64,000 nucleotides of DNA from Brachypodium distachyon (taxonomy: Eukaryota > Streptophyta > Magnoliopsida > Poales > Poaceae): the NCBI RefSeq assembly GCF_000005505.3, contig NC_016132.3, positions 39,322,914 to 39,386,913 on the forward strand, written 5' to 3'. The notes under the pieces were generated by a model, which had not been told where the DNA came from, did not search any database, and saw only the letters and a program-made list of their open reading frames with translations. The position numbers were made by a program, and so were the translations under genes. Below, in pieces: positions 32,801 to 43,430 of this stretch. The stretch's first letter is position 1, and the number at the start of each line of letters is the position of its first letter.

Positions 32801-34544
32801 GGGTTGGACCCGAACTGGAATTGGGCTGACAATGCGAGTTGGACTCGCAGGGTGGATGGGCCACAAGGCTTGGAGCCCACTTCCACTCGATATATAAGCA
32901 GGGGCGTGGGATGCCTAAAGGGCACGGTTTTTTCCACTCTCATGCGTTGAGAACCCTAGCCCGATTCAGTTCAACCGTCGCACCGGATCTAGCAGTCCGC
33001 CGCCGGAGCTCCTCCTCGCACGTGTGGATACCGGCAGAGGTGCTGTACGTTCAGCACTTCGACGATCGCGGGATTGGATCGGCTGGATCGGATCGAGGGA
33101 CTGCACTGCATCAAGGCGCCGCATCAATAATCCGCAACTGCGCGTCTAGTGGTAATCCTCGTGGCCTTCTACCTCGGCTAGATCTTGGGAGTTCGCGTAG
33201 GAAAAGTTTTTTGTTTATCTCTACGCGCCCCTTCATATATGATACCCTTTGTCATGACCTTACCACCAATTGCCATCGTAGTAGTAAAATGCTATGCTAT
33301 GATAATATATGAGGGTGGTATTAATACAATGTGATACTATTGAATTACAATATGAATTTCCTAGCGTGTGGCAAAACAAGTAATTCAATGAACCATTCTG
33401 GGTGGGTTGCTTTGAGTTTTCGGTTGTCGTGACGTTAGGTCCATTTCTATGGGGCCCACTGAGTCGTCTCTTCGTGTGATTCGGGAGCGTCCATGGTCGT
33501 CTCCCCGTGCGATTCGGGGAGCGCCTGCGTCACAATGTGGGATGCCACCCGGGGTAACCAGAGACTGGACTAGTTTCCTGTTTAGTAGCTTCCAGTACAA
33601 CCACATGGTATTATGGGCTCTGCCAGGATGGATGTAAGAAATATGAACCTGGATCCGAGGTGACATCAGTATGTAGCAGTGTAGGTTGGAACGCGTCCCT
33701 TAGGTGGTTTGGGGGAATATGTTCTGAAAATTCCTGTAATCGATGCCGTTGCTACTCTACCCTGAGGACAGCAAGGGATTAACACGTCGATTTCTTGTGG
33801 GTAAAGTGTACCACCTCTCGAGAGGGTCAAACTAAGTACTTAGCCGTGTCCCCGGTTACGGACAATTATGAGCAACTAGACATCGGAGCTGTAAGGAAAG
33901 TCTCACTCATTCCAATTTCCTAATAAAACGAATGGTTTGAACTGGGTAGGAGCATTGATGTTTCTACTCAATGTGCCTAGGTTAATAGGAGCATGGGTGT
34001 TTCTACCCCGTGTCCAATAGAATTCAAAACTATTTGTCTAAAAATGATAGGATTTGAATAAAGATGCTTTTATGCAAAATAGCCAAACCCCACTTAGCCA
34101 AACTATGCATGTACTTGGTAGGTCCTTTATAACTCTAGTGAGCTTGCCAATACATTCAAATGTATTGACCACGTAGTGGTTGCAATTAATAATGCAGGTG
34201 AAACTGACGAAGAGTGAGGTTCGTCGATATTTCTCTGGGTCATGTGCTTACATTCCAACATGCTCTCTCCTCTGGGAGTAGATGAGGCCCTTTTACTCTA
34301 CTTTTCCGCTGCAGCTTCATGATACATTGTTGTCATGGTTTTGAACATTATTTGTTTATGCTGGCCTAAGAGGTCATGCAAGTTTGTAAGTACAATTTAA
34401 GTTCTGGATGATACGATGTAATAAAGTACTTTTGACCTTTGTATCTTGGTATTACATCTTGAACTGTGTGTGCTAGTGAGTCGATCCAGGGACTAGCACA
34501 AGTAAGCACAGAGATCGAACCCTTTGTGAAGGGGGATCGCTTCA
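29896..34544 (+). mobile_element. Solo LTR, 3.3 kb family (copy 2), split by a Copia solo LTR
   Basis: Same family as 18271-21589; its two parts (29896-31905 and 33241-34544) sum to 3314 bp. The target duplication AAGGT is perfect (29891-29895 and 34545-34549). Colinear similarity to copy 1 is high throughout except in the GC-rich core (30330-31040), where units such as CGACCCCGCCGTCCCCGACC have multiplied. Confidence 0.9.
31906..33235 (+). mobile_element. Copia solo LTR (1330 bp)
   Basis: TGTTGGGAATATGCCCTAGAGG start and CTACGCGCCCCTTCA end, flanked by TATAT at 31901-31905 and 33236-33240. A TATA box (GATATATAAGCAG) is at 32889-32901. It differs from the 3' LTR at 40031-41360 by a single base that I could find (A at about 32097, G in the other copy). 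Confidence 0.9.
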
Positions 34545-35106
34545 AAGGTGGAGCAAACCTCACCTATTGGATCGGTCTTTTGGGTTGAGTTAGGCTCGAG
34601 GCCTTATATGTTGTGGGCTCCTGTGGACCTGGCCCAGTAAGGCATCAGCTCATGTATGAGTAGTTGGGCCGAGCCGCTGTGCGCTCTAACAGTCACCTAG
34701 AGGGCAAGGGCAGGGAGGCGGCGTCCGATTTGGCGGCAAACAATATAGAGGATTGGGGAAAATTAGAAGGGAAATTTGGACGAGGGAGCCGCTAGAATTT
34801 GGCGCGGCCCGCGGTGAGCGACGGCCCGAAGGCAACCTGCGGCGGGTAGAAGCGGCGGTCAACACTGGCTGGTGCCTTGGAGGAGAAGGGGAAAAGGGGA
34901 TCGCTCGATGCTGGTGCGTTTAGAGGAGAAGGGGAAAGGGCACTGTCTCCCTCCGCGGCGCGCTGTCAGAGAAAAGGGAAAGGGGGAATCGGGGAGAAGC
35001 TGTCGCAAGTCGTCCGCGCCGGGCGGACGAGCGCCAAAGAGTGTTTTCGGATAGATACTAGGGACATTAACTAAAGGAAACAAGGCCAGAAGGCCCTTCA
35101 TCTCAA
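31906..35106 (+). repeat. Duplicated segment, copy 1 (3201 bp)
   Basis: Practically identical to 40031-43231 at a constant offset of 8125. It comprises the Copia solo LTR, the right part of the 3.3-kb LTR, the right part of the short LTR and about 415 bp of flanking sequence. Identity ends at TCTCAA, after which copy 1 passes abruptly into the Copia internal leader. Confidence 0.9.
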
Positions 35107-36053
35107 CGATCGCGGGACCGCCGGCTTCGCCCTGTCGTAGCGCCTTAGATGTCGTTGCGAGATTCACAACGCCGCTAGATATCGTTTCTATGCATAACTT
35201 GTTTTGCAGGATGTTGTGAATGGTATGGCTTATGTGCATGTGATGTGTGTAATCCATACGTGATCTGCGTGTCACGTTTTTTGTCAGCCGGCTGGAGCCT
35301 AGGTGCTGTCATTTATTGTATAACGACCTGCGTGTCGAATTCTCCATGTAATTTCCGTTCACTAGCTAGTGTAGCTATTTGGAGAACCTGGAGGACATGC
35401 AATCCGATGTACAAGTCGGCGACATGGAGTAAGGCGGCACGTGACAAGAATTGGCACGAGTCTACTTACAAGCTTTGTGGAGATGGAGATCACCATGAAG
35501 AGAGCCATACCATTTCACATTATAATTGCTTTATTTGTGTTATTGTTATGTCTCAGTTTTACCTCTATTAGATAGTTGGTAGTTTAAATCTCTCAAAGAA
35601 GGTCTAGTCGGTCGCCCCGCCAAGTGCTGCACCATCACAAGTTGGACATTCTTGGTAGTGGGCTCATGAAATTGAGGTGCTACCAATTCTTTCCAACTAG
35701 GTGGGTTTGAGTCGGACTCTTACAGCGGAAGCACTTGGTAAGCTAGACGAGTCCATCACAACGGTTGTGGGGCTCGGGGCGAGGTAGGTCGGGAGCCGAG
35801 GCATGTGATGCCACCCGACTAACAGGAGTCGTATGAGATGCGATTGGCAAGGTGTTGCCTACCCAGATCACTTGGCAGCTAGCGGTGATGCTAAAGCTCA
35901 CTAGTCGTTTTGCTTATTTAGGATCCTGAATCACTTAGTAACCATCGGAGAGATGTTGGTTCTAGTGGGAGCATAAGTATTAAAGCGTTTAATATTCCTG
36001 CTCTTTTATGAATACATGTCTTAAGTGTTTTGCATATTTTCTGTTGTAGATCA
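35107..36053 (+). other. 5' leader of intact Copia, PBS missing
   Basis: Untranslated leader between the duplication junction and the gag start. No TGGTATCAGAGC-like primer-binding site and no 5' LTR precede it, so the leader is truncated on its left. No convincing ORF. Confidence 0.7.
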
Positions 36054-39000
36054 ATGGCACCTAGCAACCTTCCTCATTTGTCCACTTTTGCGTTGAGGTC
36101 GATCCTAGAGAAAGATAAACTTAATGGAACTAATTTCACCAACTGGTATCGTAATCTGAGGATAGTCCTCAAGCAAGAAAAGAAGGACCATGTTCTAGAC
36201 ACTCCACTCCCAGATGAGCCTGATGAAGATGCGACAGTCGCTGTCATGAATGCCCACCGTAAGGCTAGAGATGAGTCTACGGAAATTAGCTGTCTTATGC
36301 TTGCACACATGGAACCGGACTTGCAGCAGCAGTTCGAGAATGTTGAGGCCTACGATATGATCGAAAGCCTCAAAAGTATGTTCCAGGCTCAGGCAAAGAC
36401 CGAGAGGTATCAAGTCTCTCAAGCTTTGCTTGGCTGTAAGCTCAAAGACGGCGATCCACTGAGTCCGCACGTGATCAAGATGACTGGTTACGTGCAGTCT
36501 TTGGATAGGCTGGGTTTTCCCATAAGCGATGAGTTCGCTACAGATATAGTTCTGAACTCTCTTCCTAGTGCATATGCTCCGTTCATCTCGAACTATCACA
36601 TGCATGGTATGGATAAGAAGCTCACTGAACTACATGGGATGCTCAAGACAGCAGAGGCTGACCTCAAGAAAGGCACCAGTCAAGTGTTGATGGTGCAGAA
36701 TAAGGCTAAGTTCAAGAAGGGTTCTTGGACTAAGAAGAAGAAGGCTAAGTCAGGAGGCAAAACTCAGGACTCTGTCCCGAGCGCTGCCTCAGGGACTAAG
36801 CCATCTCCTACAGCTGGATCCACTTGCTTCTATTGCAAGACGGATGGGCACTGGAAGAGGAACTGCAGCAAGTTTTTGGCTGACAAAGCCAAGAGTGGAA
36901 GTGGGACTTCTAACTCAGGTACGCTTGTTTGTAATGTTATAGACATTTATCTTGCTGATGCACCTAACAGTTCATGGGTATATGATACCGGATCAGTAAT
37001 TCACATCTGCAACTCGTTGCAGGGGCTGGTAAGAACTAGGAGCGTGGCAAGAGGCGAGGTTGATATTCGAGTCGGCAACAAAGCGAGAGTCGCTGCGTTG
37101 GAAGTCGGCACGATGCAACTTCATTTACCTTCAGGATTCTTAATGGAGCTGAATAATTGTTATTATGTTCCAGTGCTTAGTCGAAACATTATTTCTGCCT
37201 CATGTTTAATGAGACAAGGTTATGAGTCGAATATTAAGAATAATGGTTGTTCTTTATATTTGAAAGATATGTTTCACGGCTTTGCACCCGTCCTGGACGG
37301 GTTATTTATTTTGAATCTTGATAGTGAATCAGTCTATAACATAAATGTGAAAAGGTTAAAACCAAATGATCTGAATATGACTTACTTTTGGCACTGTCGG
37401 CTTGGTCATATAAGTTGGAAGCGCATGAAGAAGCTCCATGATGATGGACTTTTAACTTCGTTCGACTTGGAGTCGTTCGAGACATGCGAGTCATGCCTAT
37501 TCGGCAAAATGACCAAGACGCCTTTTGCAAGGAGTTGTGAAAGGGCGTCTGACTTGTTGGATCTAATACATAGTGATGTATGTGGCCCAATGAGCACGAC
37601 AGCCAGAGGTGGTTATGAGTACTTCATTACCTTCACTGATGATTTGAGTAGATATGGATATGTCTATTTAATGAAACACAAGTCGGAAGCCTTTGAGAAA
37701 TTCAAGGAATTCCAGAGTGAGGTACAAAATCAACTCGGCAAGAAAATAAAGTTTCTACGGTCGGACCGTGGAGGCGAGTACATGAGCCATGAGTTTGATG
37801 ACCATCTAAAGAGTTGTGGAATAGTTCCTCAGCTTACTCCACCGGGTACGCCGCAGAGGAACGGTGTATCAGAACGGCGGAATCGGACCTTGTTGGACAT
37901 GGTACGATCAATGATGAGTCGAACAGATCTACCTTTGTCATTTTGGGGATATTGTCTAGAAACTGCAGCGTTCACACTAAACAGAGTACCATCGAAATCG
38001 GTAGAGAAGACACCGCATGAGATGTGGACTGGCAAAAGGCCGAGTTTGTCTTTTCTTAAGATTTGGGGCTGTGAAGCATTCGTCAAGCGACTTCAGTCGG
38101 ACAAGCTCACGGCCAAGTCGGATAAGTGTATTTTCGTGGGGTATCCAAGGGAAACCTTAGGGTACTACTTCTACAACCGAGAAGAGGGCAAAGTGTTTGT
38201 CGCTCGGAACGGTGTCTTCCTTGAGAAAGAGTTTCTCAGTCGGGGAGTCAGTGGGAGCACAGTGCAACTCGAAGAAATTCGGGAGGAACCTGCTAGAGGC
38301 GAGTCAGCTACAGTCTTAGAGGCTGAGCCGGTCGTGGTATCTATGCCGGTAAAAGCACCAGAACCACGGAGATCTGCTAGATTGCAAAGTGCTCGTGAAG
38401 TATTACTGTTAGACAGTGATGAGCCGACAACTTATTCGGAAGCGATGGTGGGATCTGATTCTGAGTCATGGCTTGGAGCCATGAGATCTGAGTTAAAGTC
38501 CATGGATGAAAATCAAGTTTGGACCTTGGTTGATCTGCCAGACGGTGCAAGACCCGTCGAGAGCAAATGGGTCTTTAAGAAGAAAACTGACATGGATGGA
38601 AATGTTTCTGTCTATAAAGCACGGCTTGTCGCGAAGGGGTTCCGACAGGTTCAAGGAGTTGACTACGACGAGACCTTCTCGCCCGTAGCGATGCTTAAGT
38701 CGGTTCGGATCATGTTAGCTATAGCAGCCTATTTCGACTATGAGATATGGCAGATGGATGTCAAGACGGCTTTCCTCAATGGAAATTTAACTGAGGACGT
38801 GTATATGATACAGCCCGAAGGTTTTGTCGATCCGGCTAACGCTGACAAGGTATGCAAACTTCAGAAATCCATTTATGGACTGAAGCAAGCATCTCGGAGT
38901 TGGAACATTCGCTTTGATGAGGTAGTCAAATCTTTTGGCTTCATCAAGAGCGATCATGATTCTTGTTTGTACAAGAAGTTTAGTGGGAGCAAAGTAAATT

Positions 39001-39995
39001 TTCTAATCTTATATGTGGACGACATATTATTGATGGGAAATGATGTCTTGATGTTGCAAGAAACCAAAGAATCATTGGAAAGGAGTTTCGCAATGAAAGA
39101 TTTGGGTGAGGCAACTTACATACTGGGAATCAGGATCTATAGAGATAGATCTAGGCGGCTCATTGGATTGAGTCAAAGTACATATTTGGACAAAGTGTTG
39201 AAGAAATTCAACATGGAATCGTCTAAGAAGGGATTCTTACCGATGTCCCATGGTGTAAAGCTTAGCAAGACTCAGTGTCCTTCGACAACTGATGAGCGAA
39301 ATCGGATGAGTGCGATCCCGTATGCTTCGGCAGTCGGATCCATCATGTATGCCATGATTTGTACTAGGCCTGATGTTTCCTATGCTCTAAGTGCAACAAG
39401 CAGATACCAGGCTGACCCTGGCGAAAGCCACTGGGTAGCAGTTAAAAACATCCTTAAGTACTTGAGAAGGACTAAGGACATGTTCCTAGTTTATGGAGGT
39501 GAGGATGAACTCAGTGTAAAGGGTTACACGGATGCGAGTTATCTCACCGACTCAGATAATTCTCGTTCGCAATCTGGATATGTGTTCGTGATGAACGGAG
39601 GGGCTGTGAGCTGGAAGAGTTCCAAGCAAGATACTGTGTCTGCGTCTACAACAGAGGCTGAGTATATTGCTGCCTCGGAGGCAGCAAAGGAAGCCGTTTG
39701 GATCAGGAATCTCCTGATTGATCTTGGTGTGGTTCAGGGCGCGTCCAATTCATTGGACGTATATTGTGACAACAATGGTGCTATCGCACAAGCCAAGGAA
39801 CCTAGACAACACCAGAAGAACAAACATATACTCATGCGTTACCACCTCATTCGCCAGTTCGTCGAACAAGGTGATATCAAGTTATGCAAGGTACACACGG
39901 ATGCAAACATTGCAGATCCGTTGACAAAGGCGCTACCACAGCCTAAGCATGAGGCGCACATGAGAGGTATGGGCATTAGATGTCTAGACATATGA
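36054..39995 (+). CDS. Intact Copia gag-pol polyprotein, 1313 aa
   Basis: The start chosen is the ATG of MAPSNLPHLSTFALRSILEK; an ATG 24 bp upstream is in frame but adds residues unlike the family. Domain order with approximate residues: gag; zinc knuckle CFYCKTDGHWKRNC at 257; protease with DTGSVIHIC at 311; GAG-pre-integrase HCRLGH...CESC at 447-480; integrase core with Asp 507 (HSDVCGP), Asp 571 (RSDRGGEYM) and Glu 607 (GVSERRNR), the expected D-D-35-E spacing; RT with YVDD at 986-989; RNase H with YTDASYL at 1157 and TTEAEYIA, ending near PLTKALPQPKH. No stop or frameshift, and the key residues read are present. It could supply protein, but the copy lacks a primer-binding site and an adjacent 5' LTR. 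Similar to Angela-group relatives in LTR start; exact family not assigned. Confidence 0.97.
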   Translation: MAPSNLPHLSTFALRSILEKDKLNGTNFTNWYRNLRIVLKQEKKDHVLDTPLPDEPDEDATVAVMNAHRKARDESTEISCLMLAHMEPDLQQQFENVEAYDMIESLKSMFQAQAKTERYQVSQALLGCKLKDGDPLSPHVIKMTGYVQSLDRLGFPISDEFATDIVLNSLPSAYAPFISNYHMHGMDKKLTELHGMLKTAEADLKKGTSQVLMVQNKAKFKKGSWTKKKKAKSGGKTQDSVPSAASGTKPSPTAGSTCFYCKTDGHWKRNCSKFLADKAKSGSGTSNSGTLVCNVIDIYLADAPNSSWVYDTGSVIHICNSLQGLVRTRSVARGEVDIRVGNKARVAALEVGTMQLHLPSGFLMELNNCYYVPVLSRNIISASCLMRQGYESNIKNNGCSLYLKDMFHGFAPVLDGLFILNLDSESVYNINVKRLKPNDLNMTYFWHCRLGHISWKRMKKLHDDGLLTSFDLESFETCESCLFGKMTKTPFARSCERASDLLDLIHSDVCGPMSTTARGGYEYFITFTDDLSRYGYVYLMKHKSEAFEKFKEFQSEVQNQLGKKIKFLRSDRGGEYMSHEFDDHLKSCGIVPQLTPPGTPQRNGVSERRNRTLLDMVRSMMSRTDLPLSFWGYCLETAAFTLNRVPSKSVEKTPHEMWTGKRPSLSFLKIWGCEAFVKRLQSDKLTAKSDKCIFVGYPRETLGYYFYNREEGKVFVARNGVFLEKEFLSRGVSGSTVQLEEIREEPARGESATVLEAEPVVVSMPVKAPEPRRSARLQSAREVLLLDSDEPTTYSEAMVGSDSESWLGAMRSELKSMDENQVWTLVDLPDGARPVESKWVFKKKTDMDGNVSVYKARLVAKGFRQVQGVDYDETFSPVAMLKSVRIMLAIAAYFDYEIWQMDVKTAFLNGNLTEDVYMIQPEGFVDPANADKVCKLQKSIYGLKQASRSWNIRFDEVVKSFGFIKSDHDSCLYKKFSGSKVNFLILYVDDILLMGNDVLMLQETKESLERSFAMKDLGEATYILGIRIYRDRSRRLIGLSQSTYLDKVLKKFNMESSKKGFLPMSHGVKLSKTQCPSTTDERNRMSAIPYASAVGSIMYAMICTRPDVSYALSATSRYQADPGESHWVAVKNILKYLRRTKDMFLVYGGEDELSVKGYTDASYLTDSDNSRSQSGYVFVMNGGAVSWKSSKQDTVSASTTEAEYIAASEAAKEAVWIRNLLIDLGVVQGASNSLDVYCDNNGAIAQAKEPRQHQKNKHILMRYHLIRQFVEQGDIKLCKVHTDANIADPLTKALPQPKHEAHMRGMGIRCLDI

Positions 39996-40017
39996 TGTCA
40001 AGATGATTGACTCTAGT

Positions 40018-40028
40018 GCAAGTGGGAG
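40018..40028 (+). promoter_or_regulatory. Polypurine tract of intact Copia
   Basis: GCAAGTGGGAG lies directly before AC and the 3' LTR start TGTTGGGAAT, the plus-strand primer position. Confidence 0.7.
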
Positions 40029-40030
40029 AC

Positions 40031-41360
40031 TGTTGGGAATATGCCCTAGAGGCAATCATGTATGATGTAATTCCCAATGTATTCATAAATATTATTGAGT
40101 TGTCCTTGTTTAAACATCTGATATGTATCATTGAATATGTGATTTGATTGTGGAACTATGTATTCATGTTGTTCATACTAAATTGTCCTTAGTCATTGAG
40201 GTTGTGCTGGACACATAACCTAGACTAATGTGAAAGTTGGCTGATGACTCGGTTCCACTTGTCATGGGCATGGTGATGTCATTCCAGCTTACACGGACTC
40301 GGCTAAAGAGTTTAGCGAGTCGGACTGACCCATATTGAGATGCAACGAGTAGGTCGTCATTTGCATGTCTCAATCAATGTAATCCTTAGACCTGAGGTTA
40401 TCGCACAATCCGAGTTGTGGATCACCAACTTAGGTTCTGTCAAACGTTGTTCCGTAACAGGGCAGTTATAAAGGCAGAGTTCGGGTTGACTGAGAATCAA
40501 GCTGTGTGATGTGGATAACCAAGATGGGATTTTGCCCCTCCGACTGGAGAGATATTCTCTGGGCCCTCTCGAGTGATATGATTCGGGAAGCATGGCCATG
40601 CGCGACTTGGTTAATTGTTAACCGGGTTGATCGACTAAGAGTTAGTCGGATGAATCGTATATCACAGATCGAGAAGAGAGTTGAACTATTAAAGGGATGA
40701 CGATTAATCGCCTATAGTTCGACAAGGTATATCGTGAGGCAAAAAGGGACTAAGACGTATGTCACATTGGAAGGTACGTCGTCATGACTCGATGGTACTT
40801 GGGAGTCGGCACGTTCTGCTAGGAGCCGCTACCGATTGATCGATTGTGAGTCGGACTCCAATCGTGTCCAAGTCGCCATGAGCCTGTGGGGTCACACACT
40901 TAAGAGCGGGAGCAAGTATTTGGTCGGGTTGGACCCGAACTGGAATTGGGCTGACAATGCGAGTTGGACTCGCAGGGTGGATGGGCCACAAGGCTTGGAG
41001 CCCACTTCCACTCGATATATAAGCAGGGGCGTGGGATGCCTAAAGGGCACGGTTTTTTCCACTCTCATGCGTTGAGAACCCTAGCCCGATTCAGTTCAAC
41101 CGTCGCACCGGATCTAGCAGTCCGCCGCCGGAGCTCCTCCTCGCACGTGTGGATACCGGCAGAGGTGCTGTACGTTCAGCACTTCGACGATCGCGGGATT
41201 GGATCGGCTGGATCGGATCGAGGGACTGCACTGCATCAAGGCGCCGCATCAATAATCCGCAACTGCGCGTCTAGTGGTAATCCTCGTGGCCTTCTACCTC
41301 GGCTAGATCTTGGGAGTTCGCGTAGGAAAAGTTTTTTGTTTATCTCTACGCGCCCCTTCA
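40031..41360 (+). repeat. 3' LTR of intact Copia
   Basis: 1330 bp, TGTTGGGAAT...GCCCCTTCA, followed by TATAT (41361-41365), the same target-duplication sequence that flanks the solo LTR copy. TATA box near 41014-41026. Confidence 0.95.
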
Positions 41361-43231
41361 TATATGATACCCTTTGTCATGACCTTACCACCAATTGCCA
41401 TCGTAGTAGTAAAATGCTATGCTATGATAATATATGAGGGTGGTATTAATACAATGTGATACTATTGAATTACAATATGAATTTCCTAGCGTGTGGCAAA
41501 ACAAGTAATTCAATGAACCATTCTGGGTGGGTTGCTTTGAGTTTTCGGTTGTCGTGACGTTAGGTCCATTTCTATGGGGCCCACTGAGTCGTCTCTTCGT
41601 GTGATTCGGGAGCGTCCATGGTCGTCTCCCCGTGCGATTCGGGGAGCGCCTGCGTCACAATGTGGGATGCCACCCGGGGTAACCAGAGACTGGACTAGTT
41701 TCCTGTTTAGTAGCTTCCAGTACAACCACATGGTATTATGGGCTCTGCCAGGATGGATGTAAGAAATATGAACCTGGATCCGAGGTGACATCAGTATGTA
41801 GCAGTGTAGGTTGGAACGCGTCCCTTAGGTGGTTTGGGGGAATATGTTCTGAAAATTCCTGTAATCGATGCCGTTGCTACTCTACCCTGAGGACAGCAAG
41901 GGATTAACACGTCGATTTCTTGTGGGTAAAGTGTACCACCTCTCGAGAGGGTCAAACTAAGTACTTAGCCGTGTCCCCGGTTACGGACAATTATGAGCAA
42001 CTAGACATCGGAGCTGTAAGGAAAGTCTCACTCATTCCAATTTCCTAATAAAACGAATGGTTTGAACTGGGTAGGAGCATTGATGTTTCTACTCAATGTG
42101 CCTAGGTTAATAGGAGCATGGGTGTTTCTACCCCGTGTCCAATAGAATTCAAAACTATTTGTCTAAAAATGATAGGATTTGAATAAAGATGCTTTTATGC
42201 AAAATAGCCAAACCCCACTTAGCCAAACTATGCATGTACTTGGTAGGTCCTTTATAACTCTAGTGAGCTTGCCAATACATTCAAATGTATTGACCACGTA
42301 GTGGTTGCAATTAATAATGCAGGTGAAACTGACGAAGAGTGAGGTTCGTCGATATTTCTCTGGGTCATGTGCTTACATTCCAACATGCTCTCTCCTCTGG
42401 GAGTAGATGAGGCCCTTTTACTCTACTTTTCCGCTGCAGCTTCATGATACATTGTTGTCATGGTTTTGAACATTATTTGTTTATGCTGGCCTAAGAGGTC
42501 ATGCAAGTTTGTAAGTACAATTTAAGTTCTGGATGATACGATGTAATAAAGTACTTTTGACCTTTGTATCTTGGTATTACATCTTGAACTGTGTGTGCTA
42601 GTGAGTCGATCCAGGGACTAGCACAAGTAAGCACAGAGATCGAACCCTTTGTGAAGGGGGATCGCTTCAAAGGTGGAGCAAACCTCACCTATTGGATCGG
42701 TCTTTTGGGTTGAGTTAGGCTCGAGGCCTTATATGTTGTGGGCTCCTGTGGACCTGGCCCAGTAAGGCATCAGCTCATGTATGAGTAGTTGGGCCGAGCC
42801 GCTGTGCGCTCTAACAGTCACCTAGAGGGCAAGGGCAGGGAGGCGGCGTCCGATTTGGCGGCAAACAATATAGAGGATTGGGGAAAATTAGAAGGGAAAT
42901 TTGGACGAGGGAGCCGCTAGAATTTGGCGCGGCCCGCGGTGAGCGACGGCCCGAAGGCAACCTGCGGCGGGTAGAAGCGGCGGTCAACACTGGCTGGTGC
43001 CTTGGAGGAGAAGGGGAAAAGGGGATCGCTCGATGCTGGTGCGTTTAGAGGAGAAGGGGAAAGGGCACTGTCTCCCTCCGCGGCGCGCTGTCAGAGAAAA
43101 GGGAAAGGGGGAATCGGGGAGAAGCTGTCGCAAGTCGTCCGCGCCGGGCGGACGAGCGCCAAAGAGTGTTTTCGGATAGATACTAGGGACATTAACTAAA
43201 GGAAACAAGGCCAGAAGGCCCTTCATCTCAA
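40031..43231 (+). repeat. Duplicated segment, copy 2 (3201 bp)
   Basis: Second copy of 31906-35106. After the 3' LTR it contains the right part of the 3.3-kb LTR (41366-42669), AAGGT, the right part of the short LTR (to about 42816) with GTCAC, and the flank to TCTCAA at 43231. Beyond this the sequence is unique and probably the original flank. Confidence 0.9.
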
Positions 43232-43430
43232 TAAACTCATGAATGGGGGTGCGACTACAACAATGCTCCGAACGTGTAGTTCGGAGTTACAACATCAGAA
43301 CACACATACCACAACATAAAGACTCACCCCCTAGTACACATGGATCTCGACGCCTAAATTCGGATAGAGGGGATACATAGTAGCTCATACTCAGAGAGGT
43401 GAGCTCCTAGTACCTAGCTATCCTAAAGGT

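Larger units (their letters stand above)
29840..34691 (+). mobile_element. Short solo LTR (about 198 bp, TRIM-like), split by nested LTRs
   Basis: Begins TGTTGGGTTTAGTCCCACATCG and ends GTGCGCTCTAACA. The perfect target duplication GTCAC is at 29835-29839 and 34692-34696. Without the nested solo LTR and its extra AAGGT it measures about 198 bp. No internal coding sequence. Confidence 0.8.
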
